From NCBI RefSeq assembly GCF_043290135.1, contig NC_134701.1, positions 6,354,001 through 6,418,000 of the forward strand: a DNA stretch of 64,000 nt. Reading direction: 5' to 3'. Shown one piece after another: positions 11,045-24,270 of this stretch (position 1 is the stretch's first letter; each line of letters begins with the position of its first letter). The notes beneath the pieces were generated by a model, which was not told where the DNA came from, did no database searches, and saw only the letters and a list, made by a program, of their open reading frames with translations. Source of the stretch: Rhipicephalus microplus. Lineage: Eukaryota > Arthropoda > Arachnida > Ixodida > Ixodidae. Position numbers and translations under genes: made by a program.

Positions 11045-11117
11045 ATCTCCGTGGCGCAATTGGCTATGCGATCGGCTCTTAACTGAAGGGTTGGAGGTTC
11101 GAGCCCTCCCGGGAGTA
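11045..11117 (+). pseudogene. tRNA-like monomer with anticodon CTT (Lys-like)
   Basis: Anticodon loop CTCTTAA, giving CTT at 11078-11080. Position 1 is A instead of G and the D region is one base short (TATGCG). Copies start at 18421, 49724, 54301 and 60207. All carry the same neighbouring changes (ATCTCCG start), so this is one ancestral monomer spread with its block. Confidence 0.6.
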
Positions 11118-12225
11118 GTGTGTTGCTTTTTTTCTTTGGGCTGATAGCTTTCAAAATATGTTCTGATGGTGGTGAGTGTGGAGCAGGACTGTCTCCGTGA
11201 AGCAATTGGCTAGCGCGATCGGCTGTTAACCGAAAGGTTGGAGGTACGAGCACACCCGGTGGAGGTGCGGCGCTTTTTTTTCTTTGGGCTGATAGCTCTG
11301 AAGAAATGTTCTGACGGTGGTGTGAGTGGAGAACGACTGTCTTCCGTGGCGCAATTGGCAGCGCGATCGGCTGTTAACTGAAAGGTTTGAGGTTCGAGCC
11401 CTTCCGGGAGTGGTGTGTTGCTTTTTTTTATTTTGGGCTGATAGCTTTGAAGATATGTTTTGATGGTGGTGAGTGTGGAGCAGGACTGTCTCCGTGGCGC
11501 AATTGGCTAGCGCGATCGGCTGTAAACCGAAAGGTTGGAGGTACGAGCTTACTCAGTGGAGGTGCGGCGCTTTTTTTTCTTTGGGCTGATAGCTTTGAAG
11601 ATATGTTCTGATGGTGGTGAGAGTGGAGCAGGACTGTCTCCGTGGTGCAATCGGCTAACGCGATCGGCTGTTAACCGAAAGGTTGGAGGTACGAGCCCTC
11701 CCGGGAGTGGTGTGTTGCTTGTTTTATTTTGGGCTGATAGCTTTGAAGATATGTTCTGATGGTGGTGAGAGTGGAGCACGACTGTCTCCGTGGCGCAATG
11801 GGCTAGCGCGATCGGCTGTTAACCGAAAGGTTTGAGGTACGAGCCCACCCGGTGGTGGTGCGGCGCTTTTTTTTCTTTGGGCTGATAGCTTTGAAGATAT
11901 GTTCTGATGGTGGTGAGAGTGGAGCACGACTGTCTCCGTGGCGCAATAGGCTATTCGATCGGCTGTTAACTGAAAGGTTGGAGGTACGAGCCCACCCGGT
12001 GGTGGTGCGGCGCTTTTTTTTCTTTGGGCTGATAGCTTTGAAGATATGTTCTGATGGTGGTGAGAGTGGAGCACGACTGTCTCCATGGCGCAATTGGCTA
12101 TTCGATCGGCTGTTAACTGAAAGGTTTGAGGTTCGAGCCCTTCCGGGAGTGTTGTGTTGCTTTTTTTATTTTGCGCTGATAGCTTTGAAGATATGTAATG
12201 ATGGTGGTGAGAGTGGAGCACGACT

Positions 12226-12299
12226 GTCTCTGTGGCGCAATTGGCTAGCGCGATCGGCGGTTAACCGAAAGGTTGGAGGTTCGAGCCCTCCCGGGAGTG
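12226..12299 (+). pseudogene. tRNA-Asn-like monomer with U33 to G change
   Basis: The acceptor 5' strand is GTCTCTG, the form usual in eukaryotic tRNA-Asn, and the T arm is fully paired with TTCGAGC. The anticodon loop, however, reads CGGTTAA: the invariant U33 that makes the U-turn is G (12259). Same variant at 3822, 19896, 21666 and 24024 (start positions). A tRNA without U33 is not expected to decode normally, so this subtype is a pseudogene by a single base. Confidence 0.65.
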
Positions 12300-13725
12300 G
12301 TGTGTTGCTTTTTTTATTTTGGGCTGATAGCTTTGAAAATATGTTCTGATGGTGGTGAGTGTGGAGCAGGACTGTCTCCGTGGCGCAATTGGCTAGCGCG
12401 ATCGGCTGTTAACCGAAAGGTTGGAGGTACGAGCCTACCCGGTGGAGGTGCGGCGCTTTTTTTCTTTGGGCTGATAGCTTTGAAGATATGTTCTGATGGT
12501 GGTGAGAGTGGAGCACGACTGTCTCCGTGGCGCAATTGGCTAGCGCGATCGGCTGTTAACCGAGAGGTTGGAAGTTGGAGCCCACCCGGTGGTGGTGCGG
12601 CGATTTTTTTCCTTTTGGCTGATAGCTTTGAAGATATGTTCTGATGGTGGTGAGAGTGGAGCAGGACTGTCTCCGTGGCGCAATCGGCTAACGCGATCGG
12701 CTGTTAACCGAAAGGTTGGAGGTACGAGCCCTCCCGGGAGTGGTGTGTTGCTTTTTTTTCTTTGGGCTGATAGCTTTGAAGATATGTTCTGATGGTGGTG
12801 AGAGTGGAGCAGGACTGTCTCCTTGGCGCAATTGGCTAGCGCGATCGGCTGTTAACCGAAAGGTTGGAGGTACGAGCCCACCCGGTGGTGGTGCGGCACT
12901 TTTTTTCTTTGGGCTGATAGCTCTGAAGAAATGTTCTGACGGTGGTGAGAGTGGAGCACGACTGTCTCCGTGGCGCATTTGGCTCGCGCGATCGGCTGTT
13001 AACCGAAAGGTTGGAGGTACGAGCCCTCCCGGGAGTGGTGTGTTGCTTTTTTTATTTCGGCCTGAAAGCTATGAAGATATGTTCTGATGCTGGTGAGAGT
13101 GGAGCCCGACTCTCCATGGCGAAATCGGCTAGCGCGATCGGCTGTTAACCGAGAGGTTTTAAGTTGGAGCCCACCCGGTGGTGGTGCGGCGATTTTTTTT
13201 CCTTTTGGCTGATAGCTTTGAAGATATGTTCTGATGGTGGTGAGAGTGGAGCAGGACTGTCTCCGTGGCGCAATCGGCTAACGCGATCGGCTGTTAACCG
13301 AAAGGTTGGAGGTACGAGCCCTCCCGGGAGTGGTGTGTTGCTTTTTTTATTTTGGGCTGATAGCTTTGAAAATATGTTCTGATGGTGGTGAGTGTGGAGC
13401 AGGACTGTCTCCGTGGCGCAATTGGCTAGCGCGATCGGCTGTTAACCGAAAGGTTGGAGGTACGAGCCTACCCGGTGGAGGTGCGGCGCTTTTTTTCTTT
13501 GGGCTGATAGCTTTGAAGATATGTTCTAATGGTGGTGAGAGTGGAGCACGACTGTCTCCGTGGCGGAATCGGCTAACGCGATCGGCTGTTAACCGAAAGG
13601 TTGGAGGTACGAGCCCTCCCGGGAGTGGTGTGTTGCTTTTTTTATTTTGGGCTGATAGCTTTGAAGATATGTTCTGATGGTGGTGAGAGTGGAGCAGGAC
13701 TGTCTCCGTGGCGCAATTGGCTGCC

Positions 13726-16700
13726 GCGATCGGCTGTTAACCGAAAGGTTGGAGGTACGAGCCCACCCGGTGGAGGTGCGGCGCTTTTTTTTCTTTGGGC
13801 TGATAGCTCTGAAGAAATGTTCTGACGGTGGTGTGAGTGGAGCACGACTGTCTCCGCGGCGCAATTGGCTAGCACGATCGGCTGTTAACCGAAAGGTTGG
13901 AGGTTGGAGCCCTCCCGGGAGTGTTGTGTTGCTTTTTTTATTTTGGGCTGATAGCTTTGAAAATATGTTCTGATGGTGGTGAGTGTGGAGCAGGACTGTC
14001 TCCGTGGCGCAATTGGCTAGCGCGATCGGCTGTAAACCGAAAGGTTGGAGGTACGAGCCTACCCGGTGGAGGTGCGGCGCTTTTTTTTTCTTTGGGCTGA
14101 TAGCTTTGAAGATATGTTCTGATGGTGGTGAGAGTGGAGCACGACTGTCTTCGTGGCGCAATCGGCTAACGCGATCGGCTGTTAACCGAAAGTTTGGAGG
14201 TGCGAGCCCTCCCGGGAGTGGTGTGTTGCTTTTTTTATTTTGGGCTGATAGCTTTGAAGATATGTTCTGATGGTGGTGAGAGTGGAGCCCGACTGTCTCC
14301 GTGGCGCGATAGCGCGATCGGCTGTTAACCGAAAGGTTGGAGGTACGAGCCCACCCGGTGGTGGTGCGGCGCTTTTTTTTCTTTGGGCTGATAGCTTTGA
14401 AGATATGTTCTGATGGTGGTGAGAGTGGAGCACGACTGTCTCCATGGCGCAATTGGCTATTCACTCGGCTGTTCACTGAAAGGTTTGAGGTTCGAGCCCT
14501 TCCGGGAGCGGTGTGTTGCTTTTTTTATTTTGGGCTGATAGCTTTGAAGATATGTAATGATGGTGGTGAGAGTGGAGCACGACTGTCTCCGTGGCGCAAT
14601 TGGCTAGTGCGATCGGCTGTTAACCGAAAGGTTGGAGGTACGAGCCCACCCGGTGGTGGTGCGGCGCTTGTTTTTCTTTGGGCTGATAGCTTTGAAGATA
14701 TGTTCTGATGGTGGTGAGAGTGGAGCACGACTGTCTCCGTGGCGCAATTGGCTAGCGCGATCAGCTGTTAACCGAAAGGTTAGAGGTACGAGCCCACCCG
14801 CTGGTGGTGCGGCGCTTTTTTTTCTTTGGGCTGATAGCTCTGAAGAAATGTTCTGACGGTGGTGTTAGTGGAGCACGACTGTCTTCCGTGGCGCAATTGG
14901 CAGCGCGATCGGCTGTTATCCGAAAGGTTGGAGGTTCGAGCCCTCCCGGTGGAGGTGCGGCGCTTTTTTTTCTTTGGGCTGATAGCTTTGGAGATATGTT
15001 CGTATGGTGGTGAGAGTGGAGCGCGACTGTCTCCGTGGCGCAATTGGCTAGCGCGATCGGCTGTTAACCGAGAGGTTGGAAGTTGGAGCCCACCCGGTGG
15101 TGGTGCGGCAATTTTTTTCCTTTTGGCTGATAGCTCTGAAGAAATGTTCTGACGGTGGTGAGAGTGGAGCACGACTGTCTCCATGGCGCAATTGACTATG
15201 CGATCGGCTGTCAACTGAAAGGTTGGAGGTTCGAGTCCCGCGGGAGTGGTGTATTGCTTTTTTTTCTTTGGGCTGATAGCTTTGAAGATGTGTTCTGATG
15301 GTGGTAAGAGTGGAGCACGACTGTCTCCGTGGCGCAATTGGCTAGCGCTATCGGCTGTTACCCGAAAGGTTGAAGGTTCGGGCCCACCTGGTGGTGGTGC
15401 GGCGCTTTTTTTTCTTTGGGCTGATAGCTTTGAAGATATGTTCTGATGGTGGTGAGAGTGGAGCACGACTGTCTCCGTGGCGCATTTGGCTAGCGCGATC
15501 GGCTGTTAACCGAAAGGTTGCAGGTACGAGCCCTCCCGGGAGTGGTGTGTTGCTTTTTTTATTTCGGCCTGAAAGCTATGAAGATATGTTCTGATGCTGG
15601 TGAGAGTGGAGCCCGACTCTCCGTGGGGCAATCGGCTAGCGCGATCGACTGTTAACTGAAAGGTTGGATGTTCGAGCCCTCCCGGGAGTAGTGTGTTGCT
15701 TTTTTTTCTTTGGGCTGATAGCTTCGAAGATATGTTCTGATGGTGGTGAGAGTGGAGCAGGACTGTCTCCGTGGCGCAATTGGCTGCCGCGATCGGCTGT
15801 TAACCGAAAGGTTGGAGGTACGAGCCCACCCGGTGGTGGTGAGGCGCTTTTTTTTCTTTGGGCTGATAGCTTTGAAGATATGTTTAGATGGTGGTGAGAG
15901 TGGAGCACGACTGTCTCCGTGGCGCAATTGGCTAGCGCGATCGGCTGTTAACCGAAAGGTTGGAGGTTCGAGCCCACCCGGTGGTGGTGCGGCGCTTTTT
16001 TTCCTTTGGGCTGATAGCTCTGAAGAAATCTTCTGACGGTGGTGAGAGTGAAGCACGACTGTCTTCGTGGCGCAATTGGCTATGCGATCGGCTGTTAACT
16101 GAAAGGTTGGAGGTTCGAGCCCTCCCGGGAGTGGTGTGTTGCTTTTTTTTCTTTGGGCTGATAGCTTTCAAAATATGTTCTGATGGTGGTGAGTGTGGAG
16201 CACGACTGTCTCTGTGAAGCAATTGGCTAGCGCGATCGGCTGTTAACCGAAAGGTTGGAGGTACGAGCCCACCCGGTGGAGGTTCGGCGCTTTTTTTTCT
16301 TTGGGCTGATAGCTCTGAAGAAATGTTCTGGCGGTGGTGTGAGTGGAGCACGACTGTCTCCGCGGCGCAATTGGCTAGCGCGATCGGCTGTTAACCGAAA
16401 GGTTGGAGGTTGGAGCCCTCCCGGGAGTGTTGTGTTGCTTTTTTTATTTTGGGCTGATAGCTTTGAAAATATGTTCTGATGGTGGTGAGTGTGGAGCAGG
16501 ACTGTCTCCGTGGCGCAATTGGCTAGCGCGATCGGCTGTAAACCGAAAGGTTGGATGTACGAGCCTACCCGGTGGAGGTGCGGCGCTTTTTTTTCTTTGG
16601 GCTGATAGCTTTGAAGATATGTTCTGATGGTGGTGAGAGTGGAGCACGACTGTCTTCGTGGCGCAATCGGCTAACGCGATCGGCTGTTAACCGAAAGGTT

Positions 16701-19700
16701 GGAGGTGCGAGCCCTCCCGGGAGTGGTGTGTTGCTTTTTTTATTTTGGGCTGATAGCTTTGAAGATATGTTCTGATGGTGGTGAGAGTGGAGCACGACTG
16801 TCTCCGTGGCGCAATTGGCTAGCGCGATCGGCTGTTAACCGAAAGGTTGGAGGTACGAGCCCACCCGGTGGTGGTGCGGCGCTTTTTTTTCTTTGGGCTG
16901 ATAGCTTTGAAGATATGTTCTGATGGTGGTGAGAGTGGAGCACGACTGTCTCCAAGGCGCAATTGGCTATTCAATCGGCTGTTCACTGAAAGGTTTAAGG
17001 TTCGAGCCCTTCCGGGAGCGGTGTGTTGCTTTTTTTATTTTGGGCTGATAGCTTTGAAGATATGTAATGATGGTGGTGAGAGTGGAGCACGACTGTCTCC
17101 GTGGCGCAATTGGCTGGCGCGATCGGCTGTTAACCGAAAGGTTGGAGGTACGAGCCCACCCGGTGGTGTTGCGGCGCTTGTTTTTCTTTGGGCTGATGGC
17201 TTTGAAGATATGTTCTGATGGTGGTGAGAGTGGAGCACGACTGTCTCCGTGGCGCAATTGGCTAGCGCGATCAGCTGTTAACCGAAAGGTTAGAGGTACG
17301 AGCCCACCCGCTGGTGGTGCGGCGCTTTTTTTTCTTTGGGCTGATAGCTCTGAAGAAATGTTCTGACGGTGGTGTTAGTGGAGCACGACTGTCTTCCGTG
17401 GCGCCATTGGCAGCGCGATCGGCTGTTATCCGAAAGGTTGGAGGTTCGAGCCCTCCCGGTGGAGGTGCGGCGCTTTTTTTTCTTTGGGCTGATAGCTTTG
17501 AGGATATGTTCTGATGGTGGTAAAAGTGGAGCGCGACTGTCTCCGTGGCGCAATTGGCTAGCGCGATCGGCTGTTAACCGAGAGGTTGGAAGTTGGAGCC
17601 CACCCGGTGGTGGTGCGGCAATTTTTTTCCTTTTGGCTGATAGCTCTGAAGAAATGTTCTGACGGTTGTGAGAGTGGAGCACGACTGTCTCCATGGCGCA
17701 ATTGACTATGCGATCGGCTGTCAACTGAAAGGTTGGAGGTTCGAGTCCCGCGGGAGTGGTGTATTGCTTTTTTTCTTTGGGCTGATAGCTTTGAAGATGT
17801 GTTCTGATGGTGGTAAGAGTGGAGCACGACTGTCTCCGTGGCGCAATTGGCTAGCGCTATCGGCTGTTACCCGAAAGGTTGGAGGTTCGGGCCCACCTGG
17901 TGGTGGTGCGGCGCTTTTTTTTCTTTGGGCTGATAGCTTTGAAGATATGTTCTGATGGTGGTGAGAGTGGAGCACGACTGTCTCCGTGGCGCATTTGGCT
18001 AGCGCGATCGGCTGTTAACCGAAAGGTTGCAGGTACGAGCCCTCCCGGGAGTGGTGTGTTGCTTTTTTTGTTTCGGCCTGAAAGCTATGAAGATATGTTC
18101 TGATGCTGGTGAGAGTGGAGCCCGACTCTCCGTGGGGCAATCGGCTAGCGCGATCGGCTGTTAACCGAAAGGTTGGAGGTACGAGCCCACGCAGTGGTGG
18201 TGCGGCGCTTTTTTTTCTTTGGGCTGATAGCTTTGAAGATATGTTCTGATGGTGGTGAGAGTGGAGCACGACTGTCTCCGTGGCGCAATAGGCTATTCGA
18301 TCGGCTGTTAACTGAAAGGTTGGATGTTCGAGCCCTCCCGGGAGTAGTGTGTTGCTTTTTTTTCTTTGGGCTGATAGCTTCGAAGATATGTTCTGATGGT
18401 GGTGAGAATGGAGCAGGACGATCTCCGTGGCGCAATTGGCTATGCGATCGGCTCTTAACTGAAGGGTTGGAGGTTCGAGCCCTCCCGGGAGTAGTGTGTT
18501 GCTTTTTTTCTTTGGGCTGATAGCTTTCAAAATATGTTCTGATGGTGGTGAGTGTGGAGCAGGACTGTCTCCGTGAAGCAATTGGCTAGCGCGATCGGCT
18601 GTTAACCGAAAGGTTGGAGGTACGAGCACACCCGGTGGAGGTGCGGCGCTTTTTTTTCTTTGGGCTGATAGCTCTGAAGAAATGTTCTGACGGTGGTGTG
18701 AGTGGAGAACGACTGTCTTCCGTGGCGCAATTGGCAGCGCGATCGGCTGTTAACTGAAAGGTTTGAGGTTCGAGCCCTTCCGGGAGTGGTGTGTTGCTTT
18801 TTTTTATTTTGGGCTGATAGCTTTGAAGATATGTTTTGATGGTGGTGAGTGTGGAGCAGGACTGTCTCCGTGGCGCAATTGGCTAGCGCGATCGGCTGTA
18901 AACCGAAAGGTTGGAGGTACGAGCCTACTCAGTGGAGGTGCGGCGCTTTTTTTTCTTTGGGCTGATAGCTTTGAAGATATGTTCTGATGGTGGTGAGAGT
19001 GGAGCAGGACTGTCTCCGTGGCGCAATCGGCTAACGCGATCGGCTGTTAACCGAAAGGTTGGAGGTACGAGCCCTCCCGGGAGTGGTGTGTTGCTTGTTT
19101 TATTTTGGGCTGATAGCTTTGAAGATATGTTCTGATGGTGGTGAGAGTGGAGCACGACTGTCTCCGTGGCGCAATGGGCTAGCGCGATCGGCTGTTAACC
19201 GAAAGGTTTGAGGTACGAGCCCACCCGGTGGTGGTGCGGCGCTTTTTTTTCTTTGGGCTGATAGCTTTGAAGATATGTTCTGATGGTGGTGAGAGTGGAG
19301 CACGACTGTCTCCGTGGCGCAATAGGCTATTCGATCGGCTGTTAACTGAAAGGTTGGATGTTCGAGCCCTCCCGGGAGTAGTGTGTTGCTTTTTTTCTTT
19401 GGGCTGATAGCTTCGAAGATATGTTCTGATGGTGGTGAGAGTGGAGCAGGACTGTCTCCGTGGCGCAATTGGCTGCCGCGATCGGCTGTTAACCGAAAGG
19501 TTGGAGGTGCGAGCCTACCCGGTGGAGGTGGGGCGCTTTTTTTCTTTGGGCTGATAGCTTTGAAGATATGTTCTGATGGTGGTGAGAGTGGAGCACGACA
19601 GTCTCCGTGGCGCAATCGGCTAACGCGATCGGCTGTTAACTGAAAGGTTGGAGGTACGAGCCCACCCGGTGGTGGTGCGGCGCTTTTTTTTCTTTGGGCT

Positions 19701-21364
19701 GATAGCTTTGAAGATATGTTCTGATGGTGGTGAGAGTGGAGCACGACTGTCTCCATGGCGCAATTGGCTATTCGATCGGCTGTTAACTGAAAGGTTTGAG
19801 GTTCGAGCCCTTCCGGGAGTGTTGTGTTGCTTTTTTTATTTTGCGCTGATAGCTTTGAAGATATGTAATGATGGTGGTGAGAGTGGAGCACGACTGTCTC
19901 TGTGGCGCAATTGGCTAGCGCGATCGGCGGTTAACCTAAAGGTTGGAGGTTCGAGCCCTCCCGGGAGTGGTGTGTTGCTTTTTTTATTTTGGGCTGATAG
20001 CTTTGAAAATATGTTCTGATGGTGGTGAGTGTGGAGCAGGACTGTCTCCGTGGCGCAATTGGCTAGCGCGATCGGCTGTTAACCGAAAGGTTGGAGGTAC
20101 GAGCCTACCCGGTGGAGGTGCGGCGCTTTTTTTCTTTGGGCTGATAGCTTTGAAGATATGTTCTGATGGTGGTGAGAGTGGAGCACGACTGTCTCCGTGG
20201 CGCAATTGGCTAGCGCGATCGGCTGTTAACCGAGAGGTTGGAAGTTGGAGCCCACCCGGTGGTGGTGCGGCGATTTTTTTCCTTTTGGCTGATAGCTTTG
20301 AAGATATGTTCTGATGGTGGTGAGAGTGGAGCAGGACTGTCTCCGTGGCGCAATCGGCTAACGCGATCGGCTGTTAACCGAAAGGTTGGAGGTACGAGCC
20401 CTCCCGGGAGTGGTGTGTTGCTTTTTTTTCTTTGGGCTGATAGCTTTGAAGATATGTTCTGATGGTGGTGAGAGTGGAGCAGGACTGTCTCCTTGGCGCA
20501 ATTGGCTAGCGCGATCGGCTGTTAACCGAAAGGTTGGAGGTACGAGCCCACCCGGTGGTGGTGCGGCACTTTTTTTCTTTGGGCTGATAGCTCTGAAGAA
20601 ATGTTCTGACGGTGGTGAGAGTGGAGCACGACTGTCTCCGTGGCGCATTTGGCTCGCGCGATCGGCTGTTAACCGAAAGGTTGGAGGTACGAGCCCTCCC
20701 GGGAGTGGTGTGTTGCTTTTTTTATTTCGGCCTGAAAGCTATGAAGATATGTTCTGATGCTGGTGAGAGTGGAGCCCGACTCTCCATGGCGAAATCGGCT
20801 AGCGCGATCGGCTGTTAACCGAGAGGTTTTAAGTTGGAGCCCACCCGGTGGTGGTGCGGCGATTTTTTTCCTTTTGGCTGATAGCTTTGAAGATATGTTC
20901 TGATGGTGGTGAGAGTGGAGCAGGACTGTCTCCGTGGCGCAATCGGCTAACGCGATCGGCTGTTAACCGAAAGGTTGGAGGTACGAGCCCTCCCGGGAGT
21001 GGTGTGTTGCTTTTTTTATTTTGGGCTGATAGCTTTGAAAATATGTTCTGATGGTGGTGAGTGTGGAGCAGGACTGTCTCCGTGGCGCAATTGGCTAGCG
21101 CGATCGGCTGTTAACCGAAAGGTTGGAGGTACGAGCCTACCCGGTGGAGGTGCGGCGCTTTTTTTCTTTGGGCTGATAGCTTTGAAGATATGTTCTAATG
21201 GTGGCGAGAGTGGAGCACGACTGTCTCCGTGGCGGAATCGGCTAACGCGATCGGCTGTTAACCGAAAGGTTGGAGGTACGAGCCCTCCCGGGAGTGGTGT
21301 GTTGCTTTTTTTATTTTGGGCTGATAGCTTTGAAGATATGTTCTGATGGTGGTGAGAGTGGAGC
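13726..21364 (+). repeat. 7.6-kb higher-order repeat, copy B
   Basis: Second copy of the block, directly abutting the first, about 7639 bp. It differs by an extra T near 14090, two extra monomers near 19350-19645 (including GGTGGAGGTGGGGCGC), and scattered single bases such as CCAAGGCGC at 16953 for CCATGGCGC. The agreement with copy A ends near 21364, where copy A has GGAGCAGGACT and this copy GGAGCACGACT. The two copies are nearly identical by eye, pointing to recent unequal exchange or an assembly duplication. Confidence 0.85.
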
Positions 21365-21764
21365 ACGACTGTCTCCGTGGCGCAATTGGCTAGCGCGATC
21401 GGCTGTTAACCGAAAGGTTGGAGGTACGAGCCCACCCGGTGGTGGTGCGGCGCTTTTTTTTCTTTGAGCTGATAGCTTTGAAGATATGTTCTGATGGTGG
21501 TGAGAGTAGAGCACGACTTTCTCCATGGCGCAATTGGCTATTCGATCGGCTGTTAACTGAAAGGTTTGAGGTTCGAGCCCTTCCGGGAGTGTTGTGTTGC
21601 TTTTTTTATTTTGGGCTGATAGCTTTGAAGATATGTAATGATGGTGGTGAGAGTGGAGCACGACTGTCTCTGTGGCGCAATTGGCTAGCGCGATCGGCGG
21701 TTAACCGAAAGGTTGGAGGTTCGAGCCCTCCCGGGAGTGGTGTGTTGCTTTTTTTATTTTGGGC

Positions 21765-24270
21765 TGATAGCTTTGAAGATATGTTCTGATGATGGTGAGA
21801 GTGGAGCACGACTGCCTCCGTGGCGCAATTGGCTAGCGCGATCGGCTGTTAACCGAGAGGTTGGAAGTTGGAGCCCTCCCGGTGGTGGTGCGGCGATTTT
21901 TTTCCTTTTGGCTGATAGCTCTGAAGAAATGTTCTGACGGTGGTGAGAGTGGAGCACGACTGTCTTCATGGCGCAATTGGCTATGTGATCGGCTGTCAAC
22001 TGAAGAGGTTGGAGGTTCGAGTCCCGCGGGAGTGGTGTATTGCTTTTTTTTGGGCTGATAGCTTTGAAGATGTGTTCTGATGGTGGTAAGAGTGGAGCAC
22101 GACTGTCTCCGTGGCGCAATTGGCTAGCGCTATCGGCTGTTAACCGAAAGGTTGGAGGTTCGGGCCCACCTGGTGGTGGTGCGGCGCTTTTTTTTCTTTG
22201 GGCTGATAGCTTTGAAGATATGTTCTGATGGTGGTGAGAGTGGAGCACGATTGTCTCCGTGGCGCAATTGGCTAGCGCGATCGGCTGTTAACCGAAAGGT
22301 TAGAGGTACGAGCCCACCCGGTGGTGGTGCGGCGCTTTTTTTTCTTTGGGCTGATAGCTTTGAAGATATGTTCTGATGGTGGTGAGAGTGGAGCAGGACT
22401 GTCTCCGTGGCGCAATCGGCTAACGCGATCGGCTGTTAACCGAAAGGTTGGAGGTACGAGCCCTCCCGGGAGTGGCGTGTTGCTTTTTTTATTTTTGGCT
22501 GATAGCTTTGAAGTTATGTTCTGATGGTGGTGAGAGTGTAGCACGACTGTCTCCGTGGCGCAATTTGCTAGCGCGATCGGCTGTTAACCGAAAGGTTGGA
22601 GGTACGAGCCCACCTGGTGGTGGTGCGGCGCTTTTTTTTCTTTGGGCTGATAGCTTTGAAGATATGTTCTGATGGTGGTGAGAGTGGAGCACGACTGTTT
22701 CCATGGCGCAATTGGATATTCGATCGGCTGTTAACTGAAAGGTTTGAGGTTCGAGCCCTTCCGGGAGTGGTGTGTTGCTTTTTTTATTTTGGGCTGATAG
22801 CTTTGAAGATATGTTTTGATGGTGGTGAGTGTGGAGCAGGACTGTCTCCGTGGCGCAATTGGCTAGCGCGATCGGCTGTAAACCGAAAGGTTGGAGGTAC
22901 GAGCCTACTCAGTGGAGGTGCGGCGCTTTTTTTTCTTTGGGCTGATAGCTTTGAAGATATGTTCTGATGGTGGTGAGAGTGGAGCAGGACTGTCTCCGTG
23001 GCGCAATCGGCTAACGCGATCGGCTGTTAACCGAAAGGTTGGAGGTACGAGCCCTCCCGGGAGTGGTGTGTTGCTTGTTTTATTTTGGGCTGATAGCTTT
23101 GAAGATATGTTCTGATGGTGGTGAGAGTAGAGCACGACTGTCTCCATGGCGCAATGGGCTATTCAATCGGCTGTTAACTGAAAGGTTTGAGTTTCGAGCC
23201 CTTGCGCGAGTTGTGTGTTGCTTTTTTTATTTTGGGCTGATAGCTTTGAAGATATGTAATGATGGTGGTGAGAGTGGAGCACGACTGTCTCCGTGGCGCA
23301 ATTGGCTAGCGCGATCGGCTGTTAACCGAAAGGTTGGAGGTACGAGCCCACCCGGTGGTGGTGCGGCGCTTTTTTTTCTTTGGGCTGATAGCTTTGAAGA
23401 TATGTTCTGATGGTGGTGAGAGTGGAGCACGACTGTCTCCATGGCGCAATTGGCTATTCGATCGGCTGTTAACTGAAAGAATTGAGGTTCGAGCCCTTCC
23501 AGGAGTGGTGCGGCGCTTTTTTTCTTTGGGCTGATAGCTTTGAAGAAATGTTCTGATGGTGGTGAGAGTTGAGCACGTCTGTCTCTGTGGCGCAATTGGC
23601 TAGCGCGGTCGGCTGTTAACCGAAAGGTTGGAGGTTCGAACCCTCCCGAGAGTGGTGTGTTGCTTTTTTTATTTTTTGCTGATAGCTTTGAAGATATGTT
23701 CTGATGGTGGTGAGAGTGGAGCACGACTGTCTCCGTGGCGCAATAGGCTATTCGATCGGCTGTTAACTGAAAGGTTGGATGTTCGAGCCCTCCCGGGAGT
23801 AGTGTGTTGCTTTTTTTTCTTTGGGCTGATAACTTCGAAGATATGTTCTGATGGTGGTGAGAGTGGAGCAGGACTGTCTCCGTGGCGCAATTGGCTGCCG
23901 CGATCGGCTGTTAACCGAAAGGTTCGAGGTGCGAGCCTACCCGGTGGAGGTGCGGCGCTTTTTTTTCTTTGGGCTGATAGCTTTGAAGATATGTAATGAT
24001 GGTGGTGAGAGTGGAGCACGACTGTCTCTGTGGCGCAATTGGCTAGCGCGATCGGCGGTTAACCGAAAGGTTGGAGGTTCGAGCCCTCCCGGGAGTGGTG
24101 TGTTGCTTTTTTTATTTTGGGCTGATAGCTTTGAAAATATGTTCTGATGGTGGTGAGTGTGGAGCAGGATTGTCTCCGTGGCGCAATTGGCTAGCGCGAT
24201 CGGCTGTTAACCGAAAGGTTGGAGGTACGAGCCTACCCGGTGGAGGTGCGGCGCTTTTTTTTCTTTGGGC
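21765..24270 (+). repeat. 2.5-kb higher-order repeat, copy 1
   Basis: 17 monomers, period 2506 bp, repeated directly from 24271. Shared marks include the type c monomer with GTCAACTGAAGAGGTTGG and a short T8 GGGCTG tract near 22050/24556, and GAATATTCG- or GGATATTCG-type D arms near 22720/25220. The junction falls in the spacer GATATGTTCTGATGATGG. Confidence 0.8.

Larger units (their letters stand above)
6351..13725 (+). repeat. 7.4-kb higher-order repeat, copy A
   Basis: About 50 monomers, 7375 bp. The next 7.6 kb repeats them in the same order at a shift of 7375-7376, then 7670 after about 19350, where copy B has two extra monomers. The start is placed at the first GCGATCGGCT after which the two copies agree; upstream the monomers differ (GTGAAGCAATTGGCTAGA against GTGGCGCAATTGGCTGCC). 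The breakpoint therefore lies in the D-arm/anticodon-arm junction of a monomer. Confidence 0.85.
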
